Of a stretch of 48,407 nucleotides of DNA, positions 7,887 through 14,401 are shown in pieces. A program made the translations under genes and the position numbers. Every line of letters begins with the position of its first letter. The first letter of the stretch is position 1. The stretch comes from Pseudomonadales bacterium (GTDB lineage: Bacteria > Pseudomonadota > Gammaproteobacteria > Pseudomonadales > Azotimanducaceae). Location of the stretch: contig JADHNI010000024.1 of assembly GCA_016779585.1 (NCBI GenBank), positions 1-48,407 on the forward strand, in the 5' to 3' direction. The notes beneath the pieces were generated by a model that made no database searches, was not told the DNA's origin, and worked only from the letters and a program-made list of their open reading frames with translations.

Positions 7887-8957
7887 TCAGAGGGTCACGG
7901 ACTCATCGATCAGGACCTTAACGCCACGGAACAGCTTGTTCTGGCCAACACTGACCACCTGTTCGCCAGCGTCAAGGCCGGACAGCACCGACACCCGGCC
8001 ATCGCGGACCGGACCCACTTCTACAACTGTCGCGACCGCCGTCTGGCCACCGTCTTCGGTGTCTTCAATCACATAAACGGTGTTCCCCTGAAGGGCGTAA
8101 GTCATGGCCGTTTCAGGAATAGTCACGACTTCTTTGCTGAGGCCAAGATCGACCTCAAGTGTGGCAAACATGCCCGGCAGAAGACCGGCTGACTCGTCCA
8201 GGCGTGCACGCAACAGAACGTTCCGGGTTGATGGATCAATCCTGGCGTCAACGGCGACCACCTCTGCCTCGAACGCACGGCCAGGGAACGCATCAACCTT
8301 GACCGCCACGCCAAGACCTGCCTTCAGCCGCGGCGCGTATCTTGCGGGTACCGTGAAATCGATTTCCAGCTCACTGTGATCCTGCAGGGTAGCGATCACC
8401 GTTCCCGGTGAAACATAGTCCCCGACATCAACCCGACGAATACCCATGGTGCCGGAAAATGGCGCCTCAATTCGCTTGTTGGCAAGACGGGCCTCGGTTT
8501 CCGCAAGTTGCGCCTTCGCCCGTTCCAGGTCAGCGCGCGACCGATCGTACTGGGACTGGGGTATGGATTTCTGCTCAATCAGCGCCCGGTCTCGATCAAA
8601 AAGTATTTCTGCCAGCTCCAGGGTCGCAATCTGGTTTTGGCGACTGGCCTGCTCTACCTCGTCATTCAGCACCACCAGCAACTGGCGCGCCTCAACCTTG
8701 TCGCCTGAATCGAACAGGATCCGGGTGATTTCTCCGCTGGTTTCCGAGGTCAGTTCAACACCAAGGACCGCCTGGATGGTTCCCACGGCATTCAGGCGTT
8801 CATCCCAGGTTTCACTGCGCGCAACAGAAGCTGCAATGGTCACCGGCGGCGGCGAAAAGTCCATCGACGCCAGTGTGCTGAATTTCTGATAGAGATACCC
8901 GCCGATCCCACCAAAAATCAGGATCAGCAGGCCGATAACAAAGATGTATGCCTTCAA
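7887..8957 (-). CDS. RND efflux periplasmic adaptor (membrane fusion protein)
   Basis: A 356-residue adaptor with an N-terminal membrane anchor (residues about 4-25), no lipobox, then the lipoyl half-motif GTIQAVLGVELTSETSG, an alpha-hairpin (about 95-155, many Glu/Arg/Gln residues), the second lipoyl half RIEAPFSGTMGIRRVDVGDYV, and beta-barrel and membrane-proximal domains. This is the HlyD/AcrA family. It bridges the RND permease to an outer-membrane channel. Gap to the permease is 2 bases and to the upstream Rieske gene 6 bases, so the three genes form one unit. Confidence 0.93.
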   Translation of the reverse strand: MKAYIFVIGLLILIFGGIGGYLYQKFSTLASMDFSPPPVTIAASVARSETWDERLNAVGTIQAVLGVELTSETSGEITRILFDSGDKVEARQLLVVLNDEVEQASRQNQIATLELAEILFDRDRALIEQKSIPQSQYDRSRADLERAKAQLAETEARLANKRIEAPFSGTMGIRRVDVGDYVSPGTVIATLQDHSELEIDFTVPARYAPRLKAGLGVAVKVDAFPGRAFEAEVVAVDARIDPSTRNVLLRARLDESAGLLPGMFATLEVDLGLSKEVVTIPETAMTYALQGNTVYVIEDTEDGGQTAVATVVEVGPVRDGRVSVLSGLDAGEQVVSVGQNKLFRGVKVLIDESVTL

Positions 8958-8963
8958 TAGGGA

Positions 8964-10142
8964 TCAGCCGGTCTGGAAAAGTTTCGGCAGGTCCTCATCG
9001 GAGGTCTCAAGAATCCTGTCCACCCACTGGTGGAAATACTGCCCGCCACGCTCGTTCTTGCCGAAGAGTACGTGATCACGGGCACCAACATCCAGATTTT
9101 TCTGCAAAGCGATTCCGGTGGCGTAGTCTTCTTCTGCGACGACATACTCCAGGAACTCGAATTGTTTGTCGGCCTCGCGTTTCATTTCTTCAGTATCGGG
9201 CTTCTCCTGCATCAGGAATATCTGGTTTGTGTAGGAGGTCTCCGGAGTCTCGCCAGGGAACAACTGCGAAATCATCACCGAACGGCCACCGCCAAAGAAA
9301 CTCGCGATCGAGATATGGGGGAAGATCGTCCATACACCCGCAAGCACTCGCTCATCAGGCCACTCCTCGTCAGGGAGGTTTTCAAACTCCTCGAAGGATG
9401 TATCCGGTCGGCCCATGTGCGTGTGCGGCCCCCAGCTGTAGTAGTTGGCCTTGTTACCAATCTCCGTACCGAAGGTTTCACGATGCAGAATCGGAAGATG
9501 GTAATAGTCCAGGTAACCGTCATAAGCGACTTTCCAGTTCGGACCAGACACCCTCTGGCTATGCTGGAAATGCCAGCTATCAAAACCAAACTCCGCCAGC
9601 AGCGAGTCGTAACCAGAAAGGAACAACTCGATATCCAGTGTCGACTCCGGGTCCAGCGTGACCCAGATCAGTCCGGCTTTCTCGAGGCAAGGCAATGCAG
9701 TGAGACCGTAATCAGTCTTGTCGATATCACCGAAGTCCTCTGCCGAGTAAACCGCAACCAGGTCACCAGCCGGGCTGAACGTCCAGGCATGATAGGGACA
9801 GGTGAATCGATGCGCGTTGCCACAACCCTCGTGCACAAGGCGCGCGCCACGGTGTGTGCACATGTTAATGAACGCCCTGACGCCCTCATTAGTGCGGGTG
9901 ATCAGAACCTGGCGCCCTGCCGCTTCCATGGCCTTATAGTCACCTACCTCCCGCAGTTCCGCCGTCGTTGCAAGCAGCAACGGCAGGCGATGAAATATCT
10001 TCGACATTTCCTGCTGGAAGCGTTCAGGATCGTAATACTTGGAAACGGGTACCTTGTAGATACCTTCGGCCTGGTCCTGGGTACCCTGGCGTCCGTGCTC
10101 CAGGTCCTGGCGGGCCATTTCAATCAGCTGCGCTCTGGACAT
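8964..10142 (-). CDS. Rieske non-heme iron aromatic-ring-hydroxylating oxygenase, alpha subunit
   Basis: A 392-residue oxygenase. The Rieske [2Fe-2S] ligands are C95/H97 in CTHRG and C115/H118 in CPYHAW. The catalytic iron site follows as DYYHLPILH with H215 and H220. This architecture is that of terminal-oxygenase alpha subunits hydroxylating or demethylating aromatic, quaternary ammonium or sterol substrates. The start ATG 10142 is preceded by TTGAGGGAG; an alternative TTG start at 10157 would lie in this ribosome site and is rejected. No reductase or beta subunit lies nearby, so electrons must come from elsewhere. It leads a unit with the RND adaptor and pump. Confidence 0.9.
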   Translation of the reverse strand: MSRAQLIEMARQDLEHGRQGTQDQAEGIYKVPVSKYYDPERFQQEMSKIFHRLPLLLATTAELREVGDYKAMEAAGRQVLITRTNEGVRAFINMCTHRGARLVHEGCGNAHRFTCPYHAWTFSPAGDLVAVYSAEDFGDIDKTDYGLTALPCLEKAGLIWVTLDPESTLDIELFLSGYDSLLAEFGFDSWHFQHSQRVSGPNWKVAYDGYLDYYHLPILHRETFGTEIGNKANYYSWGPHTHMGRPDTSFEEFENLPDEEWPDERVLAGVWTIFPHISIASFFGGGRSVMISQLFPGETPETSYTNQIFLMQEKPDTEEMKREADKQFEFLEYVVAEEDYATGIALQKNLDVGARDHVLFGKNERGGQYFHQWVDRILETSDEDLPKLFQTG

Positions 10143-10217
10143 GATCAACTCCCTCAAGTTTCAAGGCAGTTAGTATCCTGTTTTATGGGTATTCCGGCAA
10201 ATGACGCTGGTCAAGAG

Positions 10218-10255
10218 AATAAAAAAGGACCGGCCACATCCCTGTGGCCGGCACA
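10218..10255 (-). terminator. Rho-independent terminator after the choice-of-anchor lipoprotein gene
   Basis: On the minus strand the arms CCGGCCACA and TGTGGCCGG (10243-10251 and 10230-10238) form a 9-bp GC-rich stem with a 4-base loop, followed by TCC and a run of six T. It lies 20 bases past the lipoprotein gene stop and separates it from the Rieske-RND unit. Confidence 0.88.
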
Positions 10256-10274
10256 CTACAACGCTTTGGGCGGG

Positions 10275-12155
10275 TTAGAGAGTCAGTTCCAGAACGGTAA
10301 CTGTACCGCTGACCTCGTGCGCAACCAGTAGCAATGGATTGCCGTTGGGGCTGTCTTCAGCCGGGACGTACTCGATGGACTCAGGGCCAGCGTCAATGTC
10401 ATCTGCAACTGAAGAAACCTCGACATCGTCAATTGTAAAGTCGCGCGTGTTCAGGTACTGGATAAACTCGGCACTGTTCGGGTTACTGATGTCATAGACC
10501 ATCACGCCACCTACCCGCTCGAGGCCAATAAAGGCGTAGGTACGGCCATTGATCTCTGCCAACGTGACTGCTTCCGGTTCCGGACCTTTGGCATCACTGC
10601 GAGAGTCTCCAGAATCGTTCTCGTCATTGTCACTGTTGAAGTTGTCACCCAGTTGCTGAGCGGTGATCACTTCGAAGTCGCTTCCGGAATCAAACACCTG
10701 CTGCCCTGTTTCGGTGTTGTAAATAGAAAATGAACGGGCGCCATAGCCATAAATCGCTTCGAAATTACAGCCGGCAGGATCACCGTCAGAGATATCACAG
10801 GTGCCTGTAAAACCACGCTCCATGGTCATTGCATATCGAGCGAGGCTGGCATCGGTATTGAGGTCATCTTCATTGACCACACCGTCCAGGTTTGAATCCA
10901 CCAGGAAACTCGCAACGTCAGCATCCGGCAGGTCAATAGTGGCCCCTGCATCCAGGAGATCTTCAAGGTCAATCTCGTCAATAAAGATCAGGCAGCCGTC
11001 GTCCTCGTCGAAATCGAAACCGTTCGCCGCATCACATTCAGCCTCCGTGGTGATGTCTTCATCAAAGTATTCACGGGCATCACCTTCATTGGCGGTAACC
11101 AGGTAGGTCGTACCTCCAACTTCGTAGGCTGCAATAGCATCCGGAAGGTACATGCCATAAACCGGCCAATTGCGGATGTTGATGGTGTCATCATTGTCCG
11201 CCGCATCAAGTTCGTTTCCCGTAATACGATGATTCTTGAATCCCAGGGACCAGATGGAAGTAGCCGTGCCGGTCGCAATATCAATTTCAGCTATCGCGTT
11301 GTTCTCCTGCAGGGCTACCCAGGCAGTCGTGCTGTCGGCGGATACCGCGATGTACTCCGGTTCCAGGTCCTGGGCTACCGTGGCACCCGGACCAAAGATG
11401 CGAACGTCGCCCATGTCGGTACCATTAAAGGAAGTGAAGCTGACCGTCGTGACATTGGCACTTGTGACAGTAGAAGCACCACCAGAGACGTCAATGATGC
11501 TCACGGTACCCTCAGGGTCCACGGTGTAAGCGCCGTTCGGCTCACCTTCATTAGCTACCAGTACTTTGCTGCTGTCCGGGGTAAATGTGAGCATGTCTGG
11601 CAGGGCGCCAACTTCAACGGCTGAAAGGAAAGTGCCATCCGATGCCTGGTAAAACGCAACGTAGCCATTGTCCTGCTTGGTGTCAGCCTCAATCGCAACG
11701 GCAACGGTGTTACTGCTGCTGTCGACATCGACACTGTTGGCAGCACCCAGGTCATCTGCACTCGCGACACCCGCAACGGCTGCGGCCACATCTGCCGCGA
11801 CCTCAAGCGTATCAGCCAGTGAAGGCGCTGAAGGAGAAGCCAGGGAGAACACATCCACATTGCCTGACTGTGCATTGACAACGAAGGCGCGCTGGCTGGC
11901 CGGGTCATAGCTGACAATTTCTGCGGCGCTTTCATCAAACTCTGAATCCGGGTTACGCGCGCGACCCAGCAGCGAGACTGTCAGGTTTTGCGAAGAGGCA
12001 TCAGCTCCTGCAGCCCCATCTTCACCATCCTGGCCGGCGGGACCCTCTGGTCCCTGTGGACCAACAGGTCCTGGATCACCATCGTCTCCATCATCACAGC
12101 CCGCCACGAAAGCGAGCAGTACCAGGAGCAGGAAACTTTTCGTCAGTTTGATCAT
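10275..12155 (-). CDS. Choice-of-anchor I family lipoprotein with collagen-like N-terminal linker
   Basis: A 626-residue exported protein. The signal peptide ends in a lipobox with the lipid-attachment Cys at residue 20 (FVAGC). Ten Gly-X-Y triplets follow (residues 23-52: GDD GDP GPV GPQ and so on), a short collagen-like linker. The rest is a repetitive beta-propeller-type domain typical of choice-of-anchor I proteins (segments such as IVSYDPASQRAFVVNAQSG and MLTFTPDSSKVLVANEGEPN), sometimes annotated as alkaline-phosphatase-like. Acidic Asp-rich stretches (DLLDAGATIDLPDADV, DNFNSDNDENDSGDS) suggest calcium binding. Here the N-terminal lipid probably replaces the usual C-terminal anchor. Monocistronic, with its own terminator. 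Biochemical function not established. Confidence 0.8.
   Translation of the reverse strand: MIKLTKSFLLLVLLAFVAGCDDGDDGDPGPVGPQGPEGPAGQDGEDGAAGADASSQNLTVSLLGRARNPDSEFDESAAEIVSYDPASQRAFVVNAQSGNVDVFSLASPSAPSLADTLEVAADVAAAVAGVASADDLGAANSVDVDSSSNTVAVAIEADTKQDNGYVAFYQASDGTFLSAVEVGALPDMLTFTPDSSKVLVANEGEPNGAYTVDPEGTVSIIDVSGGASTVTSANVTTVSFTSFNGTDMGDVRIFGPGATVAQDLEPEYIAVSADSTTAWVALQENNAIAEIDIATGTATSIWSLGFKNHRITGNELDAADNDDTINIRNWPVYGMYLPDAIAAYEVGGTTYLVTANEGDAREYFDEDITTEAECDAANGFDFDEDDGCLIFIDEIDLEDLLDAGATIDLPDADVASFLVDSNLDGVVNEDDLNTDASLARYAMTMERGFTGTCDISDGDPAGCNFEAIYGYGARSFSIYNTETGQQVFDSGSDFEVITAQQLGDNFNSDNDENDSGDSRSDAKGPEPEAVTLAEINGRTYAFIGLERVGGVMVYDISNPNSAEFIQYLNTRDFTIDDVEVSSVADDIDAGPESIEYVPAEDSPNGNPLLLVAHEVSGTVTVLELTL
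12000..12089 (-). repeat. Collagen-like Gly-X-Y coding triplets
   Basis: This stretch encodes ten consecutive Gly-X-Y triplets directly after the acylated cysteine of the choice-of-anchor I lipoprotein. Pro is frequent at X in the first half and acidic residues or Ala in the second half, as in bacterial collagen-like linkers that trimerise or extend a domain off the membrane. Confidence 0.85.
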
Positions 12156-12290
12156 GCGCTTACTACCTTTTCTGTTCTGTGGGTTGAAATTCGACTGGAC
12201 GAGAATAGGCAGTCGCCTTTAATGAGGCGTTAAGCGAAACTGCTAAATATCGACAGGTAGATTAATTTTTTAAGAGAAAAGTAAAGAGGA

Positions 12291-12905
12291 TTAACTATCG
12301 GGTTCAGCCGTCGGTACAACCAGCTCAATTAAATCCGCCACAAGTTCATCAATATCCCTGTCCGAAAGATCTGTACCAAAGAGCGGATTCTTGAGGGACA
12401 TCGCAAGACCAAACGGCACCGAGTTGGTGTAGAGCGTTGCAATGGCAGGATCAAGGTTCGACAGGCGACCGGCCTGCTGGCATGCCACAACTGCATCACG
12501 AACCGACTGCTGGAACTCATCAATCGCCTGTCGGAGCTCGGCGTCTGCATGGCGCTCAACATCCGGGTGCGTCACGGCGGCAAACATCGACCGGTTCTTA
12601 AGGGCCCATTTCAGAAAGCCCTGTCCCATGGCGTTCAGCCTGTGATGAGCGTCATTGGGCAGGACCTCTTCTGCTGCCCTGAGTGTCGCCTCGGTAATCT
12701 GTTCCCAACCAACCCGGGCAAGGGTTGATAGCAGGTCCGCCTTGGTCCTGAAATGTCGATTAGGCGCAGCATGGGAAACCCCCAGGTCGCGAGCGATGCC
12801 GCGCAAGCTCAGGGCTTCAATTCCTTCCTGCTCAATAACCCTGGTGGCGCGCTCCAGAATCGCCGCATGCAGGTCTCCATGATGATATTGTCGTGCTTCT
12901 GACAC
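12291..12905 (-). CDS. TetR-family transcriptional regulator
   Basis: A 204-residue regulator with an N-terminal TetR helix-turn-helix: the segment ALSLRGIARDLGVSHAAPNRHF (about residues 32-53) followed by KADLLSTLARVGW. The C-terminal ligand domain ends in a WHG-like region (FLKWALKNRSMFAAV). GTG 12905 is chosen as start because AAAGGAG lies 6 bases upstream; a TTG further upstream would lie before that site. It is divergent from the small membrane protein/desaturase unit and very probably represses it and itself through the dyad at 12977-12993. Ligand unknown; fatty acids or acyl-CoA are plausible. Confidence 0.88.
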   Translation of the reverse strand: MSEARQYHHGDLHAAILERATRVIEQEGIEALSLRGIARDLGVSHAAPNRHFRTKADLLSTLARVGWEQITEATLRAAEEVLPNDAHHRLNAMGQGFLKWALKNRSMFAAVTHPDVERHADAELRQAIDEFQQSVRDAVVACQQAGRLSNLDPAIATLYTNSVPFGLAMSLKNPLFGTDLSDRDIDELVADLIELVVPTAEPDS

Positions 12906-12976
12906 GTGAACTCCTTTGCAACTCAACTTAGTCAGAGTTTTGTTGACACCGTCTACATTGGCAGGTTACCATCGGA

Positions 12977-12993
12977 TGTAGATAGTGTCTACA
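12977..12993. promoter_or_regulatory. Candidate TetR operator
   Basis: TGTAGA-5-TCTACA is a perfect 6-bp dyad in the divergent intergenic region between the TetR gene and the desaturase unit. The right half with its flank, GTCTACATT, recurs at 12951-12959, 36 bases away and just after a TTGACA -35-like hexamer at 12943-12948. Two sites around the promoter fit autorepression and control of both directions. Confidence 0.65.
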
Positions 12994-13018
12994 TTATTTC
13001 TCTGGAGAGAGCAGAAAA

Positions 13019-13216
13019 GTGGAAAAACTGATCACCTGGTTTCTTTCGCCGATCGTTTTTGCGATCGGTTTCCTAACCCCGCTTATTGCACAGGTGTGCC
13101 TGGCCATGGGTTGGATCACAAGCACACCGACTGCCTACGGCATCGGCTTCGTCATCGCCATCAGTTTCGGGCTGATGGCTCAATTCAGGGGGAGCTGGTT
13201 ATGGCTGAAGTCATGA
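13019..13216 (+). CDS. Small membrane protein upstream of the desaturase
   Basis: A 65-residue hydrophobic protein with two likely membrane helices (about 5-28 and 38-58), starting at GTG 13019 about 10 bases after a GGAGAGAG ribosome site. Its stop overlaps the start of the desaturase gene by 16 bases, so the two are probably translationally coupled under TetR control. It matches no family recognised here. It may be an assembly or partner subunit of the desaturase, though this is inferred only from the arrangement. Confidence 0.6.
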   Translation: MEKLITWFLSPIVFAIGFLTPLIAQVCLAMGWITSTPTAYGIGFVIAISFGLMAQFRGSWLWLKS

Positions 13217-14094
13217 ACTCAAGCGAAATCGACTGGGATGCACTGACCGACTCCGAACTGGATGTCATGGAACGGCGGATTGCGGGCAAGTACATGCGCA
13301 TTGTTCCCTGGGGTGCCGTTGCCTGGGGCATCGGCAACTGCCTGGTCTGGCTGTCACTGTGGCCACTGGTGCTGATGGGTTACCTGCCGCTCTGGCTGGG
13401 TTTTATCATCGCAACACTGAATGTCGCGCTCAGCTACCTGCCTTCCCATGAGGCGCAACACAACATTATCGCGGGCGCGGGGCAACCGCTCAGATGGCTG
13501 AACGAACTCATCGGACACGTTTCAACGATTCCACTCGTTTACCCTTACCGGGTTCTGCGCTATACGCATTATGAACACCACAAGCACACCAACGACCCGG
13601 AACTCGACCCGGACTACAACGTGCACGCGAAGTCAGACTGGCACTTCCTGTTTAAAAGCATTCTGAACCGCCAGCCGCAATCCGGACGATCGGGCGCCTA
13701 TCCGAATACGCTGAAGCGTACCGGCAACGGTCACATGATGATGGATGCCATCATCTACCAGATCATCTACCTGGTTGTGATGTTCACCATGGCATGGACG
13801 GGGCATGCCATTGAGGCAGCTCTTCTATGGTGGCTGCCGAAGCATATTGCCATCACCTACATCGAGTATTACCTCAGCTGGGCGCCGCATCACCCGGGTA
13901 ACGAAACCGGCCGCTACCGAGATACCCGCGCGTTCAAGAGCTACTGGGGCAACATAATATCCATGGGCATGCAGTATCACATCATCCACCACCTGTACCC
14001 GCGTATCCCATTGTCCAAGACACCCGCCGCCTACAGGGAATTGAAACCGATCCTCGAACGCAAGGGTTGTGATCTTGGCGCGCTCGAACACTAG
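13201..14094 (+). CDS. Membrane fatty-acid desaturase / hydroxylase (histidine-box)
   Basis: A 297-residue integral-membrane diiron enzyme. Three histidine boxes are present: HEAQH at 83-87, HYEHHKH at 123-129 and HIIHH at 260-264, plus an accessory HHPG near 230. Hydrophobic stretches near 45-80 and 185-220 separate them. The layout is that of the FA_desaturase superfamily, including acyl desaturases, alkane hydroxylases and carotenoid hydroxylases. The open frame extends upstream, but ATG 13201 is preceded by GGGGGAG at 8 bases and is the sensible start. TetR-regulated fatty-acid desaturase control in gammaproteobacteria (as with DesT) is the closest parallel. Substrate unknown. Confidence 0.85.
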   Translation: MAEVMNSSEIDWDALTDSELDVMERRIAGKYMRIVPWGAVAWGIGNCLVWLSLWPLVLMGYLPLWLGFIIATLNVALSYLPSHEAQHNIIAGAGQPLRWLNELIGHVSTIPLVYPYRVLRYTHYEHHKHTNDPELDPDYNVHAKSDWHFLFKSILNRQPQSGRSGAYPNTLKRTGNGHMMMDAIIYQIIYLVVMFTMAWTGHAIEAALLWWLPKHIAITYIEYYLSWAPHHPGNETGRYRDTRAFKSYWGNIISMGMQYHIIHHLYPRIPLSKTPAAYRELKPILERKGCDLGALEH

Positions 14095-14179
14095 CACCTG
14101 TGTGAGTACTGTAATGACCGATCGGGACCGAAAGAAAAAGTGAACTGTCCACTGATAGCAACAGCGAAAAGGCGTCACG

Positions 14180-14332
14180 ATGGAATTCGATTTAATGGCA
14201 GGTGCCCTGATTGACCGCTACCAGGGTGTTGCCTCCCGGGTCATTACCTACCTTGCCAGCGAAGACATCCACAAGCATCCCGAAAACCTTGGTGAATGGG
14301 GCGAAAATGCAAAGGCTGTTCGAGCTGCCTAG
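14180..14332 (+). CDS. Hypothetical 50-residue ORF
   Basis: ATG 14180 opens a frame of 50 codons ending in TAG at 14330-14332, with AAAAGG upstream. The predicted peptide (starting MEFDLMAGALIDRYQ) is soluble and mixed-charge, with no family recognised. Its stop lies about 17 bases before a bidirectional terminator, which suits a real transcribed gene. It could also be the remnant of a larger gene. Confidence is limited by size. Confidence 0.4.
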   Translation: MEFDLMAGALIDRYQGVASRVITYLASEDIHKHPENLGEWGENAKAVRAA

Positions 14333-14348
14333 GCACTTGGCCCCCAAA

Positions 14349-14378
14349 TAAAAAAGGGCGACCGAAGTCACCCTTTTT
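14349..14378. terminator. Bidirectional terminator between the small ORF and the TonB receptor gene
   Basis: The arms AAAAAGGG-C-GAC and GTC-A-CCCTTTTT enclose a CGAA tetraloop and are flanked by A and T runs on opposite sides, so it can terminate transcription from both converging genes. It lies 23 bases past the TonB receptor stop on the minus strand. Confidence 0.8.
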
Positions 14379-14401
14379 CTCTAAATGGAATCTGGATCCA
14401 A

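Noticed and set aside
6628..8076. Long 482-codon open frame on the plus strand
   Set aside because: It lies antisense to the RND pump and adaptor genes, which have complete family motifs; its composition (His, Arg, Gln-rich) is that of a shadow frame.
9030..10331. 433-codon open frame on the plus strand
   Set aside because: Antisense to the Rieske oxygenase gene, which has both iron-site motifs; no family feature in the shadow frame.
12156..12290. Possible phosphate-control (Pho) box before the choice-of-anchor I gene
   Set aside because: Only a partial CTGTCGA-like match was seen, without the second 7-mer of a Pho box; not supportable.
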